Positions 57,298-64,000 of a DNA stretch of 64,000 nt are shown one piece after another. The notes below the pieces were generated by a model. It saw only the letters and a program-made list of their open reading frames with translations, did not search any database and had not been told where the DNA came from. The position numbers were made by a program, and so were the translations under genes. Within the stretch, counting starts at the first letter, position 1; every line of letters starts with the position of its first letter. Source of the stretch: Rhodobacteraceae bacterium UBA6213 (GTDB taxonomy: Bacteria; Pseudomonadota; Alphaproteobacteria; Rhodobacterales; Rhodobacteraceae); NCBI GenBank assembly GCA_002421605.1, contig DISJ01000005.1, positions 62,001 through 126,000 on the forward strand, written 5' to 3'.

Positions 57298-57636
57298 ATG
57301 GCACAAGATGATCCAGAAGGCTTCAGTGGCAAGGTAGAAGATAGTGCGCGAGCCGTCGCACTATTGAAATCGCTGTCGCACGAAGGCCGCCTGCAAATCC
57401 TGTGCATCCTGATCGACCACGAACTGAGCGTTACCGAAATTGCGGTGGCGCTGGACACGAGCCCCTCGAGCGTTTCGCAGCAAATGATGCGCCTGCGCGC
57501 CGAGGGGCTGGTGCAAACCACGCGGCACGGCAAAAGCGTGATCTATCGGCTGGCGCGCGACGAACTGGCACCGATTCTACGGACATTGCGCGACACGTTC
57601 TGCAAACCGCAGGACGGCGGCGCAGTTGGTCGCTAG
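57298..57636 (+). CDS. ArsR-family repressor, SqrR/BigR/YgaV-like
   Basis: A 112-aa winged-helix regulator: LLKSLSHEGRLQILCILIDH, then LSVTEIAVALDTSPSSVSQQ as recognition region and GKSVIYRLARDEL. It has exactly two cysteines, Cys36 and Cys102, 66 residues apart. That is the spacing of Cys41 and Cys107 in the persulfide sensor SqrR of Rhodobacter capsulatus, so a reactive-sulfur sensor is likely. AGGAG precedes the ATG. The stop codon TAG is formed at the junction with the IS relic, so the original C-terminus may have been longer. Confidence 0.85.
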   Translation: MAQDDPEGFSGKVEDSARAVALLKSLSHEGRLQILCILIDHELSVTEIAVALDTSPSSVSQQMMRLRAEGLVQTTRHGKSVIYRLARDELAPILRTLRDTFCKPQDGGAVGR

Positions 57637-57990
57637 GGTCAGGACTAGTTTTCGCGTCATAGCCAGAACATGACGGTTGCGGCGAGGGCGATGGGTGAAA
57701 GGTAGACCTTTGGGCACCTGTCGTAGCGGGTGGCGACCCTGCGCCAGTCTTTCAAGCGACCGAACATGATCTCGATCCGGTTGCGGCGTTTGTAGCGGCG
57801 CTTGTCGTGCTTGATGGGTTTGCCGCGAGATTTTCGGCCGGGGATGCAAGGCTTTATCCCTTTGTCTTTTAACGCTTCCCTGAACCAGTCGGCGTCATAG
57901 CCGCGGTCGGCCAGAAAAGGTTGCTCATGATACAGTCTCCTTGCGGAGCTTGAATCAGGCCGCTTTCGCAAGATCAATGGGTCCTGACCC
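57636..57990 (-). mobile_element. 355-bp internally deleted IS5-family element
   Basis: Perfect 10-bp terminal inverted repeats, GGGTCAGGAC (57636-57645) and GTCCTGACCC (57981-57990), flanked by TA on both sides (57634-57635 and 57991-57992), a 2-bp target duplication typical of the IS427/IS1031 groups. The element keeps both ends but has lost most of its transposase, so it could move only if supplied with enzyme in trans. Confidence 0.88.
57657..57928 (-). pseudogene. IS5-family transposase remnant
   Basis: The ATG at 57928 starts MSNLFW, the usual start of this transposase family. The reading then joins, out of frame, to the distal part: LADRGYDADWFREALKDKG, KPCIPGRKSRGKPIKHDK, then RYKRRNRIEIMFGRLKDWRR, with the final catalytic Glu region (RIEIMFGRLKD). 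About 480 bp is missing. The junction is in TTCTGGC, a word that probably occurred at both breakpoints. Confidence 0.85.
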
Positions 57991-58568
57991 TAGCCTGCGC
58001 CATGCAGGTCGTAGCCATCCGCGTCTGGGTTATAGCCCGCCGCCAGCACCCAAGCATGAACAGTGCCGTTATCGACTTCACGTTCGCCCGCTTCGATCGG
58101 GTTGGAGATGCATGACCAATAGAAGGGGTAATCAATCTGCCCCTTGATGTTCGGAAGCTCGGTCAGGTTAAGCACGGCCGTATCCAGCACCGGAAAGGTG
58201 CCAGAATAATCGGCAAGACTCTGCAATTCCTTGGTATTCGGCAGGCGCCAATCGTCATAACCGGCTAGGTTGGCGCTTTCGGAATAGGTAAGCGCGTCTT
58301 GTCAGCTGAGCCCTATACCGTTGTCATCTTGTGCCCACATCAAGCCTGTGGCCGCATCGGTGACCGTGCCGTCGCCATTGTCGGTGTAGCTTGGCGCGCC
58401 TGCCGAAATATTGCGCATCCCGCCCGTAAAACGCCGTGCCTTCGGCTGAGCAGTCGATGCGGGCGCTGTTGTCGAAACAGCTGCCTTGTGAGGTATCGAC
58501 GATCGGGCAGGTTTGGTCCGCCAAAGCCGCGAGCGGCAAAATGGCGAGCACGGTGGCAGTTTATGCAC
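57991..58568 (-). pseudogene. DUF1566 (Lcl C-terminal) secreted protein, disrupted
   Basis: Pieces in different frames rebuild one protein: signal peptide VLAILPLAALADQ, TCPIVDTSQGSCFDNSARID, then after a frameshift YTDNGDGTVTDAATGLMWAQ, and after an in-frame TGA (probably from a Trp codon, at about 58302) DALTYSESANLAGYDDWRLP and YPFYWSCISNPIEAGE. The 3' end is cut off at DGYDLHGAG by the IS element. At least two frameshifts, one nonsense change and one insertion mark it as dead. Confidence 0.8.
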
Positions 58569-58602
58569 GATGCGTGATCGCTCCTTTTCTATTCATGCAA
58601 GT

Positions 58603-58629
58603 AACCGGGGCGGCAAGAGCCGCCCGGTT
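58603..58629 (-). terminator. Hairpin after the flavoprotein gene
   Basis: AACCGGGGCGGC (58603-58614) and GCCGCCCGGTT (58619-58629) pair with one bulged base around AAGA, 15 bp beyond the flavoprotein stop on the minus strand. Stable stem without a clear U-run. Confidence 0.6.
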
Positions 58630-58643
58630 TGGCTGCGTGCGGC

Positions 58644-60431
58644 CTATGCAGGCCACGTATCGAAAGGCTGCTTTTCAAGCTGCATGGTGCCATCCGTGCC
58701 TTTGTAGATGTTGATCCAGGCAAGCCAGTTCACATCGTCGATTTCCGGGTAATCCAGCCGATAGTGGCTGCACCGGCTTTCGGTGCGTATCAGTGAGGCG
58801 CGCAGCTTCATTTCGGCCGACAAGATCATGTTGCGGGTCTCGAATACCAAGCGCAGCTCGTGCATGTTGGCCGCGCGCAGCATCGGGGCGTGGTGGTCGC
58901 GCAGCTCTTCGATATAGGCGAGCGCCGCGTGCATCATCGTGCCTTTCTTGATGTAGAGCACGAAATTGGGGATCATGATACCTTGCAATGTCTGGGTCAC
59001 CCAAGCCGGGCCATACCCCGCCTCGCGCTTCAGTGGTGCCAGAATTTCGTCGATCACCTCGGCCAGTTTGGCCTCTGGGATCACGGGCCAGCTGGTCGCC
59101 GCGGCAAACTCTGCCGCTGCAACACCGGCGATAGCGCCTTGCACGGCGGAACCGGCCAGCGACGAGCCGATCTGGGTGTAGATCCCGCCCGCCATGTAGC
59201 TGCCCAATGCGTCACCCGCAGCATAAAGCCCGGGGATGTTGGAGGCGCAGCGGTCGTCGATTGGAACCAGCCCTTCGGATTTGTGGATTGCCATCCCGGC
59301 AGAGGCGCCCCCCATTGCGGGGCTGCTCATGATCGCCGAGCCACCACCACCGCCAGGAGGCCCACCGGGCGCACCGCCCGCTTCGCCGCCCGAAGGCGGA
59401 GCACTCGGCGCGCCACCGGTGCCATCGCCGCCCGGAGGGCCGCCTTCTGGCCCACCGCTGCGTTGAAATTCGACCGGTGTGGTCGGTCCGCCCGCTGCGG
59501 ATGTGGCGCCACTCACACCTCCGGGCCCTCCCGCAACCGGATTGCCAAGCATATAGGCCTGATAGTTGTTTTCTACCCCGAGATCGTGGTGCACTTCTAC
59601 ACCGTTGGTGCCGGGGACGCGGTCGAACATATCGCCCCAGCCGTCGTAGCAGGCAGCAGGGTTCAGCGACTTGCCCGAGTGGCCATCGTTCCATTCCTTG
59701 CCGGTTACCTTGGCGCCGATCTGGTAGGCCATGATCGTACCGTCATGGGTCAAATCGCAAACCGGAAAGCCGTTTGGCTTGAACCCGCCCGATCCGGTGC
59801 ACAAGATCACCGTTTTTGCGCGAAATGTGACGGTTTCTTCGGCGTCAAGCCGGAACCCTGCGGCCCCCGCGATTTTGCCGTCTTCCTTGATCAGATGGGT
59901 GATCACCACGCGCTCGATCAGGGGAATGTCACGCTCTTTGATCGGGACCATGAACGACCGATGCGCCAAGGTCTGGTCAAAAAAGCCCCATTCGCGCAGC
60001 TCTTGCGCGCGCGCCTTCGAGTGTTCGGCTAATTGGCGTGTATAGACCGGGTTGCTGGTGCCAAGTGCCGAGCGCGACACGACGGCGGCGAATTCGTCCA
60101 TCGACAGGACTTCGTTCGCGGCGTCATAGACGAAAAAGCCTTTGGCGAAGGGGGTCAAGCCGGAGGAACCGAGCCGCCCTTTCGAGACGATCATCGTGCT
60201 GGCACCCGCGTCATGCGCCTTTACCGCCGCGAAAAGCCCGGCCATGCCGCCGCCGATAACCAGCACATCGGTCTGACGATCGGTGTTGGTGATCGCGTTG
60301 GGGTCCAGTTCAACCTGGTTTGCGGCCCAGGCCGCGTTCAGGCCCATCGAGGCCAATCCGACCGCGCCGCCGCCCAGTGCAATAAATTCGCGCCGTGTCG
60401 GGTTAAGTGTTTCTTGCTGTTGGGTCATCAT
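58644..60431 (-). CDS. Tat-exported FAD flavoprotein (fumarate reductase/AprA-like)
   Basis: A 595-aa protein with a twin-arginine signal (TRREFIALGGGAVGLASMG, Arg12-Arg13, cleaved near AWA), so it should act in the periplasm. The FAD site is VLVIGGGMAGLFAAVKAHDA, with ILCTGSGGFKPNG later and GLYAAGDALGSYMAGGIYTQ near the end, as in the fumarate reductase/APS reductase flavoprotein family. The C-terminal ESRCSHYRLDYPEIDDVNW is conserved in that family. An unusual Gly/Pro-rich insertion lies in the middle. The start overlaps the cytochrome stop (ATGA). Substrate not known. Confidence 0.85.
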   Translation of the reverse strand: MMTQQQETLNPTRREFIALGGGAVGLASMGLNAAWAANQVELDPNAITNTDRQTDVLVIGGGMAGLFAAVKAHDAGASTMIVSKGRLGSSGLTPFAKGFFVYDAANEVLSMDEFAAVVSRSALGTSNPVYTRQLAEHSKARAQELREWGFFDQTLAHRSFMVPIKERDIPLIERVVITHLIKEDGKIAGAAGFRLDAEETVTFRAKTVILCTGSGGFKPNGFPVCDLTHDGTIMAYQIGAKVTGKEWNDGHSGKSLNPAACYDGWGDMFDRVPGTNGVEVHHDLGVENNYQAYMLGNPVAGGPGGVSGATSAAGGPTTPVEFQRSGGPEGGPPGGDGTGGAPSAPPSGGEAGGAPGGPPGGGGGSAIMSSPAMGGASAGMAIHKSEGLVPIDDRCASNIPGLYAAGDALGSYMAGGIYTQIGSSLAGSAVQGAIAGVAAAEFAAATSWPVIPEAKLAEVIDEILAPLKREAGYGPAWVTQTLQGIMIPNFVLYIKKGTMMHAALAYIEELRDHHAPMLRAANMHELRLVFETRNMILSAEMKLRASLIRTESRCSHYRLDYPEIDDVNWLAWINIYKGTDGTMQLEKQPFDTWPA

Positions 60432-61093
60432 TCGGCTCCTTGCGGGATGGGGGTGTGCACGGGACGCGCGGCCCAATACAGGCGCGCCAGCAGCCCACCA
60501 CCGACCAGCGCCATGGTGATGAAAAGCGTGGCCATCGGGGCGCTGGTATGGCGACCCAGTTCGATCGAGTGCCAGATCGCGGTGGTGACAAAAGCAATCG
60601 TCAGTGCGCCGTGGGCATAGCGCCACGTGCGGTAGGGCATGTGGTAACGTTTGATCAGCCGCATCCGCAAAAACGCGGTGAGGCCCAGCACGATCATCAG
60701 CACCCAAGCGATCAGGCCGAGCACGACGCCGAGGCTGTCGAAAGTGGTCAGCATGGTCACAAATGCGTCCCACGGTTTGATCCCGGCTTCAAAGTAGCGC
60801 GGCAAAACCACTAGGAACGGATGCACGGTCAACAGCGCGATGGCGCTGTAGGCGATCGTCTTGTGCACGGTCTGGATATCGCGGGGTTTGAACAGGCGCA
60901 GCAGGGCTGCGTTGCTGCGGGCAAGGAAGAACTGCCCCAGCATCAGCGAAAACGCGACCAGCGTCGCAATCGAAATCGCCTCTTTCAGATACGACCGGCG
61001 GGGTGCATCGCCAAACGTGTAGAACAGCAGCGGCAGGCCGATAAACACGGCCAGCCCGGTGATAATGGCAAAGATTTTTGCGTCGAGTTTCAT
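60428..61093 (-). CDS. Membrane b-type cytochrome (ferric reductase-like domain)
   Basis: A 221-aa integral membrane protein with six hydrophobic segments. Histidines placed for haem ligation are in VHKTIAYSAIALLTVHPFLV and RYAHGALTIAFVTTAIWHSI, as in ferric reductase-like/MsrQ-type cytochromes. It should carry electrons across the membrane between the small ferredoxin and the periplasmic flavoprotein. The ATG at 61093 lies 2 bp after the ferredoxin stop, with GGGGGT upstream; a TTG at 61105 is also possible. Confidence 0.85.
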   Translation of the reverse strand: MKLDAKIFAIITGLAVFIGLPLLFYTFGDAPRRSYLKEAISIATLVAFSLMLGQFFLARSNAALLRLFKPRDIQTVHKTIAYSAIALLTVHPFLVVLPRYFEAGIKPWDAFVTMLTTFDSLGVVLGLIAWVLMIVLGLTAFLRMRLIKRYHMPYRTWRYAHGALTIAFVTTAIWHSIELGRHTSAPMATLFITMALVGGGLLARLYWAARPVHTPIPQGAE

Positions 61094-61095
61094 GA

Positions 61096-61311
61096 TTACC
61101 CCCAAGACACGATGACGGGAATGGATTTCTCAGGTGACATCTCGATGGCGTCGACCGGGCTGTACATCCGGCACAGGTGGCAAATCTGGCAGTCAGCCGG
61201 ATAGGTAATCACTGCCTTGCCGCTGACGGGGTCCATCCGGATCACGTCGCAAGGGCAGGCCTGCACACATTCGCCGCAACCGATACAGCCGTTGATGCTT
61301 TTGATCGTCAT
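61096..61311 (-). CDS. Ferredoxin with two [4Fe-4S]-type motifs, one lacking its last Cys
   Basis: A 71-aa protein starting MTIKSINGCIGCGECVQACP. Motif 1 is CIGCGECVQAC; motif 2 is CQICHLCRMYS, where Ser replaces the fourth cysteine. Resembles the ferredoxin subunit of APS reductase (AprB) in its TYPADCQICHLC segment. No signal peptide, so it is cytoplasmic and could feed the b-type cytochrome. GAAGGGGC precedes the ATG, which overlaps the stop of a short upstream frame. Confidence 0.85.
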   Translation of the reverse strand: MTIKSINGCIGCGECVQACPCDVIRMDPVSGKAVITYPADCQICHLCRMYSPVDAIEMSPEKSIPVIVSWG

Positions 61312-61403
61312 GGTGTCTGCCCCTTCGATGAAATCCCCACAAAGCCGGGGGCACTGAAGGCGAGGGCGGCATTTGGCCCAGCCTGATTGCAATTAGGTTT
61401 CAT
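61308..61403 (-). CDS. Possible 31-aa leader peptide upstream of the ferredoxin
   Basis: Frame starting at the ATG at 61403 with CGGAG eight bases upstream: MKPNCNQAGPNAALAFSAPG and 11 more residues. Its TGA overlaps the ferredoxin ATG (ATGA), like the other junctions in this operon. No family is known to me. It may only serve to couple translation. Confidence 0.4.
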   Translation of the reverse strand: MKPNCNQAGPNAALAFSAPGFVGISSKGQTP

Positions 61404-61658
61404 GGCGTGCTCCGGGGTTAGGTTCTTTACCCCTGCAATCTGGCGCGTGAATGTGGAGCGAGGAGGAAGATGCGCAGAAAAATGCGTGCGCAGGGCGGTT
61501 GCGCGGTGCGTGCGGGCGCGTCCCCCCAAAAAAACAAGGTGTTGCGGGGGGGGCTGCATCGCCGCTTGCGACGGACGCGCGCGTTGTGGCCAAAGCAGGT
61601 TGACCCAGGCTTCGCCAATCTCCATCGTCGCTTCATATTTTGGCAACAAAACAGACGC

Positions 61659-63074
61659 ATGAACCTCTCGCGGCTTCCCCTCATTATCAAGTTGTTCGCA
61701 GCCATCGGCCTGACCGCGATGCTGGTTGTCGTGACCATGGCGCTGCTGGTTGCTTCGAGCATGCGCGACGGGTTCGCGCAGTATCTGCTGAAGGGCGAAC
61801 TGGTGCAGCTTGACGGTTTGGTTGGTGCACTTGCGCAATCGCACGACCCGCAAAACCCCGGCTGGCCCGCGTTTCTGAACGACCCGCGGCAGTGGAGCGA
61901 ATTCGCGGTCCGCTATACCGGCCCAGACGTGCGCGCCGTCGCGGCGGAACCAATGGCGCCGCCGCCGCCCGCGCCACTGGGTGATCGCGTGGTGCTGCTG
62001 GGGGCCGACGGCGGCTATATCGCGGGCCCACGCGTGGACGGCGCGCTTTACGAAACGCGCCCGATCCTTGCAATCGATGCCGCCCCGAACGACGCCCCCC
62101 TTGGCTGGCTCAAACTTTCCACCCCCGGAGGCGTACAAAGCGAAACCGACGCATTCTATTTGCACGGTCAGTTCAATGCGCTGATCCTTGCGGCCGTTAT
62201 CGCCACCGCCCTTTCGGCGATTGCCGCCTACCTGCTGGCGCGACAGTTTCTTGCGCCGATCCACGCGCTGGAGGCCGGTGCACGCAGATTGGCCAAAGGC
62301 AATTACGCCGCGCGCATTCCAAACGCGCGCGGTGACGAATTGGGCCGCCTGATCGCCCATTACAACGACCTTGCAGGGAGTCTGGAAGCTGCCGAAATCG
62401 CGGAAAAGCAATGGATTTCCGACACCAGTCACGAATTGCAGACGCCGCTTGCGGTGTTGCGGGCCAATATCGAAGCGATTCAGGATGGCGTGCGTCAACC
62501 AGACGAGCGCACCTTGCACGCCATGCATAGCGCGGTGGAACGCTTGACCCGGCTGGTGAAGGATTTGCGCATCCTGTCGGACGGTCGCGAAGACGGGTTT
62601 GTTGCGCTGTGTCGGGCCACCGATATCGCCACGCTTGTCCAAGAGGCGCGTGAGGCGGCCTTGGGGCGCTTTGCCGAGGCGGGGTTGCAGCTAGAGGTTT
62701 CTGTGACGGGGCCGCTGACGCTGCAATGCGATCCGCACCGGATACGGCAAGTGATTGACAACCTTCTGGAAAACTCGCTGCGCTACACCGATGCACCCGG
62801 CAAGGTGCGCATTGCGGCCTGGCGCGACGAGCAAGGCGTGCATCTCCTGGTAGAGGACACGGCACCCGCGCCACCGAAAGCATCAATGCCGCATCTGTTT
62901 GAACGTTTTCACCGTGGCGAAACCTCGCGCTCGCGTGCGCTCGGCGGGTCGGGGCTGGGGCTGGCGATCTGCAAGGCGATTGTCGAGGCGCATAACGGCA
63001 CCATTGCCGCCACCGTCTCTGATCTGGGCGGATTGCGCGTACTTGTCACCTTACCGACACAGGAGCCGAAATGA
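61659..63074 (+). CDS. Sensor histidine kinase, BaeS-like
   Basis: A 471-aa membrane sensor: helix 1 (about 8-33), a periplasmic domain of about 135 residues with a PPPPAP stretch near 101-106, helix 2 (about 173-195), HAMP (196-245) and the kinase core. The H-box is SDTSHELQTPLAVLRANIEA (His258). The N-box is QVIDNLLENSLRYTDAPGKV and the G2 box GGSGLGLAICKAIVEAHNG. In the G1 box VEDTAPAPPK the usual Gly of DxGxG is not present, as in BaeS itself. Divergent from the flavoprotein operon; start at 61659, no strong ribosome site. Confidence 0.9.
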   Translation: MNLSRLPLIIKLFAAIGLTAMLVVVTMALLVASSMRDGFAQYLLKGELVQLDGLVGALAQSHDPQNPGWPAFLNDPRQWSEFAVRYTGPDVRAVAAEPMAPPPPAPLGDRVVLLGADGGYIAGPRVDGALYETRPILAIDAAPNDAPLGWLKLSTPGGVQSETDAFYLHGQFNALILAAVIATALSAIAAYLLARQFLAPIHALEAGARRLAKGNYAARIPNARGDELGRLIAHYNDLAGSLEAAEIAEKQWISDTSHELQTPLAVLRANIEAIQDGVRQPDERTLHAMHSAVERLTRLVKDLRILSDGREDGFVALCRATDIATLVQEAREAALGRFAEAGLQLEVSVTGPLTLQCDPHRIRQVIDNLLENSLRYTDAPGKVRIAAWRDEQGVHLLVEDTAPAPPKASMPHLFERFHRGETSRSRALGGSGLGLAICKAIVEAHNGTIAATVSDLGGLRVLVTLPTQEPK

Positions 63075-63751
63075 TCCAAGCCAAACGCATCCTGATTGTC
63101 GAAGACGAGTTGGACCTTGCCGAAATCATCGCCGACTATTTGCGCAAGGCCGGGATGGAAGCGGAAATCCTGTCCGAAGGGACGCGCGCGGTCGAAACCA
63201 TTCTGGCCATGCAACCCGATCTTGTGGTGCTCGACGTCATGTTGCCGGGCAAGGACGGGTTGGCCATCTGCCGCGAAGTGCGCGCAAAAAGCGATGTGCC
63301 GATCATCATGGAAACCGCGCGGGTCGAAGAGATCGACCGCCTGCTTGGGCTAGAGCTGGGTGCGGATGACTATCTGTGCAAGCCGTTTTCGCCGCGCGAG
63401 CTGGTGGCCCGGATCAAAGCCATACTGCGGCGCAGCGCGCCCACTGCGGCGGAAGAGCGGGTCGAAGACGTGCTGGTTCTGGATGCAGAAACATGGCGCG
63501 CGCGCCTTTATGGCAAACCGCTGGACCTGACACGGCAGGAATTTCGTCTGTTGCAGGTGCTGTACAAGCGCCCGAACCGGGTATTCTCGCGCGCGCAACT
63601 GCTCGACCTTGCCTATCGCGATGATCGCGACGTGATCGACCGCACTATCGACAGCCACATCAAGAATATCCGCATCAAGACAAAGGCCATTGCGCCGGGG
63701 GTTGACCTGATCCGGTCAGTCTATGGCGTCGGATATGCATTTGGAGATTGA
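63071..63751 (+). CDS. Response regulator, OmpR family (BaeR-like)
   Basis: A 226-aa regulator with a receiver domain (acidic pair Glu11-Asp12, phosphoryl Asp55 in VVLDVMLPGKDG, Thr82, Lys104 in CKPFSPRELVARI). It has an OmpR/PhoB winged-helix domain (LDLTRQEFRLLQVLYKRPNR, DRTIDSHIKNIRIK, IRSVYGVGYAF). In the beta-4 region the usual MLTA is META. Its ATG overlaps the kinase stop by 4 bp. It probably controls the divergent redox operon, but this is inferred from position. Confidence 0.93.
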   Translation: MIQAKRILIVEDELDLAEIIADYLRKAGMEAEILSEGTRAVETILAMQPDLVVLDVMLPGKDGLAICREVRAKSDVPIIMETARVEEIDRLLGLELGADDYLCKPFSPRELVARIKAILRRSAPTAAEERVEDVLVLDAETWRARLYGKPLDLTRQEFRLLQVLYKRPNRVFSRAQLLDLAYRDDRDVIDRTIDSHIKNIRIKTKAIAPGVDLIRSVYGVGYAFGD

Positions 63752-63791
63752 AACGGCCCGCGCCTGGGGAATCAATTGCGCGGGCCGTTTC
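63750..63791. terminator. Long, probably bidirectional terminator
   Basis: A perfect 14-bp stem, GAAACGGCCCGCGC (63750-63763) with GCGCGGGCCGTTTC (63778-63791), with the response regulator stop in its edge. It lies between two convergent genes and ends with short A/T runs on both sides. Confidence 0.8.
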
Positions 63792-63799
63792 AGATGCGC

Positions 63800-64000
63800 C
63801 TACTGCCTTGGGGGGGGCGCATCGTTCGGCATACAGGCCAGTTTCTCATCCGGGGTCGATTGGCATAGCCCCTCTACTGTTTGGCTGTTTTGCGGCAGGG
63901 TCATCGAGCAGACATCGCCCACAACTTTCGCTTCGCACGCCGCAATCGCTTCGACTGGGGCACCCGACTGCGCGCCGCCTTGCGGTGGCGGTCCGCTTTG
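63800..64000 (-). CDS. Unknown cysteine-containing protein (3' part only)
   Basis: The last 66 codons of a gene that enters from the right edge, ending at the TAG at 63800-63802. The segment has four regularly placed cysteines (AIAACEAKVVGDVCSM, EGLCQSTPDEKLACMP) and a Gln/Pro/Gly-rich part before them. The cysteines suggest an exported, disulfide-bonded domain. I do not know the family. Convergent with the response regulator. Confidence 0.6.
   Translation of the reverse strand, partial: QSGPPPQGGAQSGAPVEAIAACEAKVVGDVCSMTLPQNSQTVEGLCQSTPDEKLACMPNDAPPPRQ

Noticed and set aside
61520..61560. C-run, A-run and G-run near 61526-61552 as a terminator
   Set aside because: The arms could pair only six bases around a 20+ nt loop and no gene ends there on the matching strand.
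61308..62642. 444-codon minus-strand frame antisense to the sensor kinase
   Set aside because: Only its last 31 codons (from 61403) lie outside the kinase gene and have a ribosome site; the rest is a shadow.

Overview
The window is GC-rich, densely packed DNA from a Rhodobacterales alphaproteobacterium (Rhodobacter/Roseobacter relatives). The signs are the order of the division and cell wall (dcw) cluster with two DUF2484 membrane proteins inside it, the meso-diaminopimelate type MurE, and a DUF1127 gene followed by CCUCC-loop small RNAs as described in Rhodobacter sphaeroides. Nothing in the gene content suggests a plasmid or phage.

Region 1 (1-19273, minus strand) is an almost complete dcw cluster: mraZ, rsmH, ftsL, ftsI, murE, murF, mraY, a DUF2161 nuclease-fold protein, murD, a GFA-family zinc protein, ftsW, murG, murC, two DUF2484 genes, murB, ddl, ftsQ, ftsA and the start of ftsZ. 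Most junctions are ATGA or TGATG overlaps, so the genes are probably translated in a coupled way. Upstream of mraZ is a 10-bp phased TGGG-type array (19520-19579) that looks like MraZ operator DNA.

Region 2 (19852-30649) holds apbC, then the most interesting locus: a heat-shock-like promoter, a DUF1127 gene (ccaF1-like) and eight hairpins that all show CCTCCTCCC in the loop, arranged as four pairs. They match the CcsR/'cuckoo' sRNAs. Then follow rlmJ, a UvrD helicase, folE2, metZ, a glutathione transferase and the fatty acid genes fabD, fabG and acpP, closed by a good terminator.

Region 3 (30650-34234) is a looser stretch with a DHFR-like reductase, an HdeD-like membrane protein, a coiled-coil protein and a lipoprotein transglycosylase. 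It separates acpP from fabF. Region 4 (34344-47052) is core again: fabF, mltG, purD, xseA, an AlkB-type monooxygenase, YhhN, ftsY, an EamA transporter, yciB and rpsF-rpsR-rplI.

Region 5 (47132-64000) is accessory: feoABC iron uptake, a second GFA protein, three decayed genes (MocR-type regulator, c-type cytochrome, TorA/DorA-type reductase), an RND efflux operon with DUF2892 and a SqrR/BigR-like ArsR repressor, a 355-bp relic of an IS5-family element, a DUF1566 pseudogene, and an operon of ferredoxin, membrane b-type cytochrome and Tat-exported flavoprotein. A BaeS/BaeR-like two-component system is divergent from that operon. A cysteine-containing protein runs off the right edge. I saw no rRNA or tRNA gene and no CRISPR array.
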